Source of the DNA: Nepenthes gracilis
Lineage: Eukaryota; Streptophyta; Magnoliopsida; Caryophyllales; Nepenthaceae
Assembly: GCA_033239525.1 (NCBI GenBank)
Contig: BSYO01000025.1
Location: forward strand, 11,442,001-11,506,000
DNA: 64,000 nucleotides
Direction of reading: 5' to 3'
Shown one piece after another: positions 24,800 through 37,135 of this stretch (the stretch's first letter is position 1; every line of letters starts with the position of its first letter). The notes beneath the pieces were generated by a model. It made no database searches, was not told where the DNA came from, and saw nothing but the letters and a program-made list of their open reading frames with translations. A program made the position numbers and the translations under genes.

Positions 24800-25460
24800 A
24801 AATACACTTCTAAAGTATCAAAACATGAAATATATTATGAAAATCAGCTAAATTGTGAGATAATGTTAATTTATAAGTTACATTTCCTATTCGCTATAAA
24901 ATTTCATATGGCCTTATAAACCTTGGTTTCAACTTCCTCAAAAATTCAAATCTCAAAATACTCTTTGTTTAATACACTTTCAAAAATCCATGACTGTCTA
25001 TCTTCTTAAAACTCAAATCAAACTACTTGCAATCAATATAGCTTTTTTGCCGACTCTAAACAACTAGCAAATTATTTTGAATTAGTTTAATCTCATTCAA
25101 AATCCCTTGGATTATATTTGGATCAAAACATTTGCGATCACTAACCCCTTCCAAATTGATTGAAGACCAACATCTCTTTCCATATAATATCTCAAATGGA
25201 TCAATGCAAATGCTAGATTGATAGTGGTTATTATATACAAATTTGGATAATGACAAATCTTGCACAATTATTCTCCATCTCCAAAATAAAGGCCGTAAAC
25301 ATAACTTCCAAAATTTGTATCATTTGTTCAGATTGACCATATATCTATGGATGAAAAGCTATACAAAGCTTCAATTTCGTACCCAATTGTCTAACAAGCT
25401 CTTCAAATATTTGGACACAAACCTCAAGTATTGTCAAGTGGTTGAATGATTGTCTTGTTA
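24800..25460 (-). pseudogene. Gypsy integrase C-terminus remnant (next to the LTR)
   Basis: The minus strand reads GTKLKLCIAFHP then YGQSEQMIQ (25,400-25,330), the end of the catalytic core. The frame 25,265-25,056 follows with KFVYNNHYQSSICIDPFEIL, YGKRCWSSI and DPNIIQGILNEIKLIQ, the usual post-core region. Further fragments to 24,800 match the FLKVSPMKGV, RFGKKGKL and HNVFHVSML pattern in broken frames, followed by a PS-rich end and the LTR. Stops and frameshifts are numerous. Confidence 0.75.
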
Positions 25461-26960
25461 AGCTACTTATATACTGAATTGTTGAAATATTAGCCTGTCA
25501 TATAATAGATAGATTGTCACTTGACTAGCCATGAAAATTGCTCTTTCATGGTAGGCAAATTGTTAGTGGATTGATGATAGAAGACTAATCAAACTTAAAT
25601 GCTTATATTCTAATTAGAAACACCAAGAGGGTTGGATTTCCAATTCAAACAATCTGACAATAACTCTTAGTTGACCAACATTAAACTAGATACTCATCAA
25701 TTATAAATTACATTAGTGGTAACCTAATACACAATAACAAAGGAAATTATATATGAAACATAACAGTTTTATAAGGATGTATTGAGCCCACATTTATAAA
25801 CAAGATAGCTAATTCTAAAAAATAATTATAATTCTAGTAAAAATATTAATTTATCAGAAGGATAATAATATCTTAATAAAAGAAATAAACTTTATGAAAG
25901 GGGAACCACATATAGAGTAAATGACCAAACTATATATAAAAAAAAAAAGATAATCAATTACTACTTGGGAGGTCACTAAACTCTTTCCAGTATAATACTG
26001 AGCCTCTACAATATAAAGTCCTTAGCATAGAAAAAAAAAAAAAAATACATAATATGGTGTTTTGAAAATTCAAGGGTCATCAACTTCCTTGAGTATCTGC
26101 TCTTGATTAAAGTGATCCAAAATACTTATTTAAACACAAGTTATGCATCACCTAAACCTATATAAAAGTTAAGAGTTTGTCCTTTAAATAATATTTTGTC
26201 TAAAAATTCAATGGCATGAATCTAGAAGACTTCATCATCTTTCTCTTTTTCTCAAGTATTCTGGTTTAGCTAGGACTTTATTGAGTTTAGAGTTAGATGA
26301 CAAATTTGATAGTTATTCACACATATTTGATGTGATGCCCAAGTAATTTGATTTACATTTATTGAATTTTTGACTCAAAGAGGTAATCAATAAATATAAT
26401 TAATATACTATTAATTGAAGATGAATTTAGGTTAATTTTACATTGTGATCAAATATGTTGGATTTCCGAGAGTATTGGAAGGATATTTCAATAATTTTTT
26501 ACTAATAGTTAGTAATTATTTTTAATATCATATAGAATTAATTATAAGTTATAATGATAATAATACATGTTAAATATTTATGTATATATAATTAATATTA
26601 CAAAAAATAATTAAATTAGTTTAATAAATATTAATTAAATATTAAATGCATAAAAATAATCCAAAAACACAATTCAACTCCCCTCCAAACAATCATATGC
26701 ATAGTTCAGCTCCCCTCTTCTTCTTCCCTCATCGCAGTGCATCGAATTAAAATGCACGGTGCAGATGTCCCTTTCCTTCTTCTTCCCTCATCCTTGCCGT
26801 GTGTAAACCTTTGGAATGGAGAGTTATGGGAGTGGATTTATAGGCAGGTTTCGACAAATGCACATATCGATTCAAGATTCACTTTGGGTGAGTTGAAACC
26901 TTTAATTAAGGGGGATCTGACCATTGGGTAAATCTTTACACTGCCATGCTTGAAGTTGGC
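25461..26960. other. AT-rich sequence between two integrase remnants
   Basis: No gene recognised. A GC-richer patch at 26,690-26,935 contains an open frame (26,737-26,931) and the word CTTCTTCTTCCCTCATC twice. It has no family resemblance and may be a repeat fragment or old UTR. The rest is A/T-rich. Confidence 0.4.
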
Positions 26961-26969
26961 TATCATTAA

Positions 26970-28270
26970 CTAGGGAGAAAGAGTCTCCTATCTTCAATTT
27001 TCTGTCCATACAAAGCTTTAAATGAAACTATTTTGATACTTGTTTGATAATTATTATTATATGCAAACTCAGCTGACGGTAAACCAGCGCCCAACTCACT
27101 ATGCAAACTTCCTCAAAATTTTGCAACAAACTTTTAGCATCGATCTGATACAATTGAAGCTGATATTCCATAAAGTCTAGCTATCTCGTTAATATACAAT
27201 TTTACTAAACGATCCCTTGTGAATATCATCCAAAGTGCAATAAAGTGAGCTAACTTGGTTAGCTAATATAATATCACCCAAATAGTATCATAATTTCTCG
27301 ATATTCTTGGCTATTCCGTGACAATCTCCAATGTTATATGTTCACACTTTTAGCTAAGAGTTGGCATATGCTGCAAAAGACACAATGACTTTTTATACTC
27401 AGCTTTTAATTATTGATAGATTAAATATCTTTTCACATAAGCTGTAATTTCTCTTATTATATTATACTACCAAATATTTTTCTCAAATCTTGATACATCT
27501 TGTTAATTCTTAGGTGTATAGTGTATTTCAATCAATAAGTTTCATTCAAAATTTTTTTCTTTGATTCTTTAATACTTGGTAGACATATTGGCTCCCAAAA
27601 TCTCAAGAATCCTTCATCTTGAATATTAAAATTTGCCATTGACTCATTATTTGGATGTTCGGCAATATGTACTAGGATTGGATCGTCCATTCAAGGTCTT
27701 TTAATTCTCTCTATTATCTCCAATTATACTTAAAAAATAAGACAAATTTATTCGCATGTCTTGGGAATACCTTTTGATATCACATTTTTTTGTACAATGT
27801 AATATTTTTATCTTCTTGATCTTTGAATGAGTCATTAGTTTTGTGGTTTAGTGGCTTGATGTATCCATTACTATGTTAGCATTTCTCGATTGATAATAGA
27901 TTTTACAATCATAATCTTTTAAGAGATCCATCCATCACATTTTGCCTCATACTTAACTCCTTTTGTAAAAATAAGTATTTTAAAATTTTATGATCCAAAT
28001 ACATTAAAAATTTTCTCCCATAAAGATGGTGCCTCTAGATTTTCAATACAAAAATCACCATGACCAATTTCAAATCATACATTGTAATTCTTTTCATATG
28101 TCATCAATTATCTCACTCCATTCATAATCACCTTTCCATACTATACTATGGTACATCCCAATCTAATCTTTCATAAATCTTCCAGATCCTTTCAAAATTG
28201 TAAAGACTTATGTGATCATTAGGTGGCTTTTTAACTCTTGGAAGCTCCTTTGATATTTATTGGTCTAGCT
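26970..28270 (-). pseudogene. Second gypsy pol remnant: RNase H and integrase pieces
   Basis: Minus strand, 28,160-27,880: pieces matching the RNase H end of gypsy pol (YGKVIMN, RQLMTYEKNY, then IKDYDC-like sequence). At 27,690-27,440: FWEPICLPS, KILNETY and IHLRINKMYQDLRK, the integrase zinc-finger region. At 27,200-27,090: ARLYGISASIVSD, core sequence. At 27,080-26,990: LPSAEFAYNNNYQTS and FKALYGQKIE, the region after the core. The core is shortened by an internal deletion between SIVSD and LPSAEF. The AEFAYNNNY motif duplicates that of the 25.2-kb remnant, so two element copies are present. Dead: many stops. Confidence 0.7.
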
Positions 28271-30100
28271 GAATTCCACCTTCTTTTAAGTCAAGTGGGT
28301 CAAAGGTATAACAATTATTAAAAAAATTTTACAAATTTTCGATAATAGCCTATAATTTTAGAAAACTCTAAATTTCTAATATTATCACGAATTCGGACCA
28401 AATAGGATAAAGTAATAAATAATTAAATCCTAAATAATAGATAAATAATAAATTTTAAACCTTGGTGAAACAAACCAAATATACATGGGACCAAACATAA
28501 CTTGCACATGATTTTTTAGATAACCGTTCGAATAGTATTAATATGACATGTTCTAAACAATTATAAGAGAAATAATCAAATAATAATAATAACTCATTCA
28601 TATAATGAAATAAATTCACAATACACGGTTCAAAGATCTACATTTGATCAACTCTAATGTCCAAAGATAGCCTAAAGCAAAATCATCTATAATAATTTAA
28701 ATGCAGCCGACACCATTTATATTTAAATAGATATAATACTCACCAAAAAATAGGACACCACGTCGGATCTCATCCAACTTCTATAATATATCTAAACCTC
28801 TACTCTAAAAAGATAAAATATAAAATGTAAGCCACAAACTTAATAAGTATTATATAGATATATAATAATTATGTCCAATAAATTAGAGGGAGAGTTCATG
28901 AATAGATATTAAAAATAGATAACAAATCTAAATTGTCGATATTAGAAACTAAATCATCAAATCCAAAATAGAATCTAATATCAGAAACCAATGATAGTCG
29001 CATATTTAAATTGCATATCAAATCAGAAAATAGCCCTCTCGGGATGTATATAGAATAAAAGAGATCTAGATGTCAAATTAGATAATCTGAAGTCTAATCA
29101 AATTGGATGTCCAATCAAATTGTGATTTGGGATAGGATTGAATAGCTAAATAATCAGATTATATGCACAATATATAAGCTAAATCAGTATTATAAATAGA
29201 TAATCCGAAGTGTGGATCACAATGTACAATCAAAATTAAATATACATGACATACCAATTCCTATTTGTGGGTAAAATTGACAAATATGAAATCAAAGTCT
29301 AAATCAGAATTCAAATACAAATTTATATAGAAATACAAAACATGTAGTAAATCTCAGTTGTAAAAGGGTTATACCTAACCTAATAACCTTAGACCAAAGT
29401 AATTACAATTTAGGTCCGCATGCTATATTACCTATGTATACTGTCTCCCATAGGTAAAGTTACTATATTTTGTTACCTGCTACTTTTGGTGTAATCCTCA
29501 AATTTATTAGATATATTAGAACGTCAAAATATATTATAAATTTAACTAAATACCGCACAGAAGAAGCGGGTCAACTACATACAAAGTTATTTCTACCATC
29601 AAAAAGGAATTTTTAATATCCAATAATAAATATGTCCTCATCGGGAGTTGGCTAAAATAACAGATAATAGATTCAAAGGTAATGAATATAACCTTGGCAC
29701 ATGCATGTAAAAATATAATGCCCAATATAAATTTCATACTCATTTTCATATAAATATATTAATATAAAAATATATAATATTAAGTATTTTTTAAACTTTC
29801 ATAAAATAGTAAAATTCTCCAAAAATCATAAAACCCGAACAAAAACTCCCAAATCGATCGGTAAATCATACATACATATACGAAATAAACAGATACGATG
29901 TATAAAAATAACATGTATATTAGTGAAATATCTATACCAATTTTATTACATTTTCACGCTTCTTCTATTTCAATATTCAATGAAACTAATTTTTTTGATT
30001 AGCTTGAACAAATTCAGTTTTATTTTGGTGTATTGATCTTGATATAGCATTACAGTCGGAGAAACCCGCTGCTATTGCTGGTATAAGTAGTGAGGAAAAT
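28271..30100. other. AT-rich intergenic DNA, no recognisable gene
   Basis: No coding resemblance. Many short words of the TCAAAT/AATCAGA type recur between 28,900 and 29,350 (for example AAATCAGA, TCCAATCAAA), suggesting a slipped or repeat-derived non-coding tract such as an old LTR or spacer. Confidence 0.4.
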
Positions 30101-30129
30101 AATTCCCATTTTAGAGTATGAAAAAAATT

Positions 30130-31310
30130 AAACATAATAAGTATGATATTTATGAGAATGATCATGACAAATAATATTAAGTCAACACTTCTTGGAACTA
30201 AAAATGCTAAGAATTTACTAAAAACTATTGAAAATTATTTTCAATTTGCGGATAACTCTCTTACAGGAATGCTGATGACAAAACTTATCACTATAAAATT
30301 TGATAGTACTTAAAAAATATATGAATACATTTTTGAGATGATCATTTTAGCTGCCAAATTTAAAACCCTTGGTATGGATGTGAATGAATTATTTCTTATT
30401 CAGTTTATAATTCTCTTCCTCCTCAATATGAATCTTTTTAAATTCATTATAATACTATTAAGGAGAAGTGAAATGTTAATGAATTGAAAAGTATATTGGT
30501 TTAAGAGGAGCTAATATTCAAATAATAAGAAATTTATTCAATAAATTTGATGAATTATGATAATAAAGGAAAAAAGAAGAGAAAGATGGAGAGCATTAAG
30601 ACTGAACTATTAAAAGAAGATGAGCCTCATTCTAATATTAGGATTCAAAAGAAGAAAAACAACGCAATGTGTCACTTTTGTAAAAAAGTGGGACACTTTA
30701 TGAAAGATTGTTATAAAAGAAATATTTGGTTTGAAAAAAATGTGAGCATTTGGCTTATATTTATTTTAAATCAAACATAATTAAAATTTTTTTTAATACC
30801 TGATGGTTCGATTTAGGTTCTAACATTTATTTTTCTAAATTGTTGTAGGGATTCCATATAATACAAATCCTAAATCAAAAAAAAAATTTTATTATCTTGA
30901 AAAATAGTATCAAAGTTTCTATTTTTACTATTGAAACTTTTTGTTTATTTTTTAATACTGAATTGTATTTAGATTTATTAGAAATACTATATGTACATTT
31001 AATTTTTAAAAATTTTATTTTTATTTTCGAACTTAATATTCAATGTTATTCTTTAAAATTTAAAAATAAAAGAAAAAGCATATATAAACAAATCTTCTTT
31101 GGTTCAAAAATTTTTTCTAATGGCCTTTACAAAATAAATATTGATCAAAATTTTACTAAAACTCTTACAACTCTACATCATAATGTAGGAACAAAATATA
31201 ATCATATGACAAGAACTCTTTTTTCTTATGAGATAAAAGATTAGTCATATATCTGAAGATCGTATGAAAAGATTGGTGAAAGAAAAATTTTGTCTAACCA
31301 TGTGATGATA
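30130..31310 (+). pseudogene. Ty1/copia gag-protease-preintegrase remnant
   Basis: Plus strand, 30,150-30,460: gag (UBN2-type) pieces NIKSTLLGTKNAKNLLKTIE, ADNSLTGMLMTKL and LAAKFKTLGMDVNELFL. At 30,547-30,780: a lysine-rich linker and a CX2CX4HX4C zinc knuckle (CHFCKKVGHFMKDC). At 30,795-30,830: the aspartic protease active-site region, reading WFDLGS where families have WWLDSG(A/S). At 31,080-31,300: GAG-pre-integrase pieces (SNGLYKINID, LTTLHHNVGTK, and after a stop a DRMKRLVKEKF tail). Stops and frameshifts separate the parts. Reverse transcriptase and RNase H are not seen downstream. Confidence 0.8.
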
Positions 31311-32925
31311 CATATAAATTATTAATTTATTAAATTAATTAAATAAATACGATCATATTAGTTTACATATATTAAAAATAAATTTTTTAAAAGACATTCA
31401 AGATGTATCTTTTGATGAAAAGGATGTATTATTTTTTAATAAATATGTCCTTTTGAGATATACCCATTGAACAAAAAGATATCATTTCTCAACAATCATG
31501 TCGATTCAAGGCCCATCTTTTAGGTAAAAAAGGGTATTTTGATAATTTATGAATGATCATCTCTTCTTTTATAAAAGGACATTCTTGACTATTATTTTAA
31601 AATGTATAAGTTTATATAAGTTTTTATAAATTAAAAGGAGAAGAGAAAAAAATTATTTTCTGATTTTTCGAGATAAGAGCAATTATAGTATTGCATAAAT
31701 ACATAAATAATAATAGATTTAGGTATGTAAATTTATTTATATGCATCATTGATTAATAAAAAAATATGATAATAAAGATCCCGAGAATTAAAATTTTTAT
31801 CTCATTAAAATAATTTACAATCCATACTCTTTGTGCCTACCATGCACTGTTAATTAAAATACTGCTATTACCTATGACCAAGCAATACCTAGTTTATTTT
31901 TGTTAAATGTAAACAAGTGCCATTGTGCCTCTCATGTTCATAAATAGAATTAGACATAAGTAAGTTAAATTTATGAAATCAAACCATAAAGAAAGGTTGG
32001 CAATATTGTGGGAGCTGAATCGCATAACAATATGACAACAGAGTATTATTTATATTAGAGATAATAATAAGATTTCTTCGATAGTAATAATACGATTCGT
32101 GCCATTTGGAACTTTTTAGTCGTGTGAGAGGAGTGTAAGACGGTGTTGACTTTGTGTTAAATTCATGACCGCAGAGAAATTGGCAAGATTTAGGCCTAAG
32201 TATGTTAAATTTGTGAAATCGAACCGAAAATAATTGGCAATGTTAAATTTGAGAAAATAGTCTTTGGATTTTTGATTTTTTTTTTTTTTCATTTTTTTAA
32301 TATATATTTTTTTATTTTTAAAATTTTTTAATTTTTTTTAGAAAGCTTTTTCTTTTGTTTTTGTTAGAAATATAAAATTTTAACAAGTAAATATTTTATT
32401 AATAGTTATTTATGAATTTTTGATCATCCCACGTATGATAAAGATATTAGTTGATAAATTAGTTGACAAATTTACTAAATATATTTATTTATAATAAGTT
32501 AACAAATCAAACATATTTTATAATAATTTATTTCAAAATTGTCTAAAGTCATAAAAAATTTATATATTTTATAATAGTAAATTCTATGTTAAATATGCTT
32601 TTTAAATTTGATATTCTAATAAATTATTGACTCAAACTAAATTTTTATTTTATTTTTATAAAATTAATTACTTAAATTTAAGTCTACTAATACATAATTT
32701 TTTATAATTTTATTTATTATTTAATTATCAATTAGTTAAAAAATATATTAATTATATATTATTTTTAATGAGGATGATCTTTTGAATTATTATATTATAG
32801 TTGGTTTAGTTTTTTTATTAAATTAATAATGCATAATGTTTTATTAAGTCATGAAATTATTAAATGTTAATCTAAAAATTGATTAAAAAGGCAGTAGTTT
32901 TTATTTTTAATAGGTATATCAGAAA
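31311..32925. other. AT-rich DNA with a small imperfect repeat
   Basis: No gene. A roughly 60-base segment containing AAGTA(A/T)GTTAAATTT(A/G)TGAAATC occurs at about 31,950 and again at about 32,190. 32,270-32,880 is nearly pure A/T. Confidence 0.5.
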
Positions 32926-32929
32926 TGGA

Positions 32930-33960
32930 CTGGCCCTAAAAGTTAACGGAAGCCCAAGACAGACGGTTAACACTTTAACGGTCCAGTTGGAGAACAGGCC
33001 CAAGAGCTGAAATGCCCAGGACGGTCAATGTTGACGTTGACCGTCCAGGCGGCCAACGCGCACATAAACGGTCAATTCAAACGTCGACCGTCTGCGCACT
33101 GCAAGTTGGGCCTAAAAATGTTCTTCTACAGTAACGGGCCTGGTCCATTCAAGCTCACGATCTATGAGACGGTTAGCAACGGCTCTCCTGGCAATATCCA
33201 CGATCTTTGTCGGTTTTCAAAACGGATATTGACAAAATTGGCGCCTTTCATATAAGGAAGACGCCAGATTTTTCCAATCTCCTGCCAACTGGGGATTCCA
33301 ACAGTAAAGAACACCAAAGGAAGGTGAGCTACTAGCCGCCGCAGAAGGAAACTACCTTGCTCTGTTTGGTAACTGGCGTCTGCTCCGAAAGGCAAACTCG
33401 CCAAGGACCATACAGGAAATCATTCCTTCCAAAGGAGGAAGATCGCTCCTTTAATCATAAATAAGCCCCTTAAATTATCATTCAGTGGCATACTCTCGTT
33501 ACCTACGCTCTCTGCTATTAATACTTTCTTTACCAGCAACTTTTGCTACAAACGTGTTCAATTGCCTACATCCTCAGGAACTTACGCTCTTAATTACTAA
33601 TGCTTTCCACTACGCAAACACGTACTCAAGTAACCCAAAAACCTAGGGCATACAAGCGCGTCTCTCACGGCCGTTTACTGCCTCCCACCTTCCAAATTCA
33701 AGAAGGCATTCTCGTCTCTCTTTCATCTGAAAAATACTCACACACACACTCTCTCGCCCTCTTTCTCAATTTTCAGTTTTAATAACCTTCTTATCTTTCG
33801 AAAGCTATTTACTCACTTGAGCGTCAGAGTATTTTCGGTGGAGACAACTTTTCGCCGACACGCTGACCTCCTATTCTTTTTAGTGGTGTGCAGGATCCAA
33901 CTCAGAAAATGGTGCTGGAACCAGGATAAACTGATCATTTCGAATCTGTTCGAAATTCAG
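32930..33960 (+). repeat. Lone gypsy (Tat-like) LTR, plus strand
   Basis: A sharply GC-richer 1-kb island within A/T-rich DNA. U3 is rich in GACCGT/ACGGTC words (32,980-33,095). A CATATAAG box lies at 33,249-33,256. The R/U5 signature TTGAGCGTCAGAGTATTTTC starts at 33,817, followed by GGTGGAGACAAC. The equivalent motif occurs on the minus strand at about 4,670-4,698 in the first element. No gag or pol adjoins it, so it is a solo LTR or an LTR-only fragment. Open frames inside (33,028-33,404, 33,600-34,026) have no protein resemblance. Confidence 0.65.
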
Positions 33961-35400
33961 ATCCAGGACGCATCAATTTTTATATTAATAATTATATTTT
34001 TAAATGTGAAGTATAATTCATATTAATTTAATAAGACTTATAAATATATTAACTTAAATAAAAAAACCAAGGATATTAATAAATTTAGTTATGAATTGAA
34101 TCAAAATTTGATTCTTTATTAAATATGCATATTTATATTTTCATAAACTTATAAAATAATATTTTTATGATAGCACAATCTTAAAGTATCATTTTATAAG
34201 TAGGATTTAAAAAATCATAAAAAATTTACATTGTAGCCCGTTGAAATTCAAAAAAATATGTTTTTGTTATTTTGGGAGTTTTCTAATTTTCAATTTAAAA
34301 TTTAAAATTTCTATGATTTGGTTTATTAAATAAAAAGCAGATAAATTTAACATATTTTTAAAATTTTTATTTTTTGTAAAAAAAATATCTAAAAAAATTT
34401 AATTTGTTATTTACTAAAGAAGCCCTAATTAATGCGGGCAAAATTAACCTGAGAGTCATTATGCCCCATATAGACCCAACTTGCTCCACTTGACTCAACT
34501 TGCATAGTTTATAAATTGCTTAGAACAAGAAATGAATTTGTCTAAACTATTTAAATGACCCACCTATCAAATCCATCTGAGACAAAGCTTAAACATTATC
34601 ACTTTGTTAAGCATGATAATTATTGGGTTACTATCTGCGATTTGATATAAACTTTTAGAAATATATTTACAGTCGTTTCTTATAATCATACTTTTAAAAG
34701 TAATAAAATATCTCTTCCTTCGTTCGTAATTTTTTTCATTCGGAATTTTTTTATATAAATTTGGTGTTAGTTATGTCATTATTTTTTCTTATACTGTTGC
34801 TAATTTTTCAAATTTCTAACAGCTCTCATATACATACCTAGCAAAAAACCAATAAATAAAGCAACTGATTGCGTACTCTCTGGGAGAAGGCCTGGTAGGG
34901 ACGATGGGGAATTCCTAATAGCTGAAATTACAGGAAAAAAGAAGCCCTCTCACTAACATTCTCATATCTGTACTAAATGATTGAGCTATTCGTGCTATGC
35001 TATGTCACACATAGAGGATGGAAATAGATTCGGTGCACTATGTGTGCTTCTGGAAAATTTTGTATTTTGATTTCTCTTTTTGCATTTTTCAAATCATATG
35101 AAAGACTTGTTTAGAAATTATGTAGATGATTTGATCATATGAGGAAACATAAAAGAAATATTAAAGCATGAGAGGACGAAGAAGAGAATGAATGTCAATT
35201 TTTTTATAACTTTGATTGGTACCAATAATTGGAAATTTTATTCAACAGATTTTGAAGTGATCATTTAGATCTTTTGACATATGTTCTACATATTATAAAT
35301 CTAAATAAGAGCTCAGAGGTTTAAAATTGATTTTGTGATTTTTTTTAATATTCAAATCAATTAAAATTAAATATAGTAAAATATTTGAGGTTAAAATATA
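33961..35400. other. AT-rich intergenic DNA
   Basis: No gene recognised. Mixed A/T-rich sequence with a few balanced patches (34,430-34,600, 34,870-35,030) that show no coding signal. Confidence 0.5.
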
Positions 35401-35429
35401 AAAATAAAAAAGTCTGAGGGGACAAAGCT

Positions 35430-35600
35430 GCAAGACCTAAGACTTGTATGAGATATTCTTAAAGTTGTTGAAGCTTGAGATCTCTTCTTTGAGTATGAAC
35501 TCAAGATTTTCAGTGTGCAAAAGGGCTTTGTTTTTATGGGGGCATTGAGGCCATTTTTGTGGAGGTTGAATAATCTCCTATGGTTTGTAGTGATTCAGAT
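35430..35600 (-). repeat. Diverged fragment of the 39.5/44.1-kb gypsy LTR family
   Basis: GTATGAGATATTCTTAAAGTTG, then TTGAGATC-CTTCTTTGA, GAACTCAAG and GCTTTGTTTTTATGGGG here match in order GTATGAGATACTCTTAAAGTTG, AAGATCACTTCTTTAA, GAACCCAAG and CTTTTCTTTATAAGGGG at 40,948-41,056. It is a third, more diverged copy of part of the long direct repeat. Confidence 0.6.
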
Positions 35601-36134
35601 TCAAATCATACAAACCGATTCAAACCAATCACGTAAAAAAAATTAAATAAAAAATACTTACCATAAATAAAAAAAAATTTATAAAGTATATTGAACTCTT
35701 TAAAATAAAAGATAATATAAATAATCATAATAATATAAACTCAGAGAAATATAATCTTGATAAATATTTAAAAACTAATAACATAGTAAATGAGTCTTGC
35801 TAACTCTCAATATAAAATCTTGTAAACTCCGTAATCATCTCCATTGAAATCTCTATAGTAAATGAATGATCTTTATTAGCACTTTATCAACTTGTTCTAC
35901 TATGAGTCAAAAAAATATAATATTGTTGAGTTGATGATTGAATTTTGTAGAATCACCATTACATTTCTAATGTCTAGTTGTTCCCATGAGTTTTGGGACG
36001 TATTGATAGTTCAAGTAGTCAACATTGAGTCTCAAATAGTAGTTGGTATATTATATATTATTATTGATTTTATACACTTAATATTATAGTTTGAGATGTT
36101 TACTTATAATTTTATATTATTAATTATATTTATT
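35601..36134. other. AT-rich DNA
   Basis: No gene or clear repeat. The frame at 35,892-36,089 is hydrophobic by A/T composition only. Confidence 0.4.
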
Positions 36135-37135
36135 TTGATGGATAACAATACTAAGGGTCCAAATAAAAGGTCCAAAAATTGGGTCCACATCCCAATAAGC
36201 CCATGAGGTTGATTTGGCTCAAGAAACTAAATTAGCTTAAGAGGCTCGAGGACTTAGGCCTACGGCCCAAGAGACCCAGAGAATTGAATTGGCCCGAGAA
36301 ATTGACTTAGTTTGGGAGGTTCAAGAACTTCGTAAGAGGCTAAAGTCTTCAATAAAGTCTCGAGGATATGGCTCTAAAAACTTGAACACTTATTGCTGAC
36401 CAAGCCCTCAGTTGAAGCTTGAGGATATTTGTCACTAAATGTCTATGGACTTTATGAGGGCCAAAGCCTTCGTCAATGACGTGGACTCTAAGAAATTTTC
36501 AAAGGCATGAGCGTAGAAAAAGAAGTTTAGGACGACCGAGAACGCCGGCATAAATTGTTGACTTTTATAAGGGTACGCATGATCTCTACAATATGCAATC
36601 TTCACAGGAAATGATGGTCAGTAGAGCAAGCGTGATCACTGCAGAAATGACATTGCACAGCTCACATGCACGTAACATTTCTGACATTGCAAAATGGTTA
36701 TGCGGAGTTGGTGGCAGGATTTCCTACACATGCTAACTCCACGTAAGAAGATTCAAACCACTATATAAGCATTTGTTGTGTACTTAACAAATGATCGAAT
36801 TTTCTACACTTGCATTTACGCTAAAAGAGAGAGAGAAAGTAAATCACTCATACTGCCAATTGAGAGAACATTTATGATTGTAAGAGTGATCTTTAGGAGT
36901 AACCATACACTTTGTTTTCTACCATTTGTACTCAAACCTTAAATAGTAAAATTGTTCTCGAACTCAGAGTCCTATGATTTTTTTCTCTCATTTAGAAGAA
37001 GATTTTTCACGTAAAAATGTTGCACGTAACTACCTCTCTTCCTCTTTTTTCTACTTAAAATCTATACTTGTGTTGCTCTGTAATCGGTTCCTCATCCGTA
37101 CAGTGCTCAAGATCTAAGGACACAACATATTTTTT
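36135..37135 (+). repeat. LTR-like block, probably a retrotransposon LTR remnant
   Basis: A 1-kb island of balanced composition. The first half is rich in GAGG/CTCGAGG words. A CTATATAAGC box at 36,761-36,770 could be a TATA element. It is followed by an A/G tract and a transcribed-leader-like stretch ending TGTAATCGGTTCCTCATCC (37,080-37,098), similar to the U5 end of many plant LTRs. No pol gene adjoins it. Family uncertain; copia-like by the ending. Confidence 0.4.
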
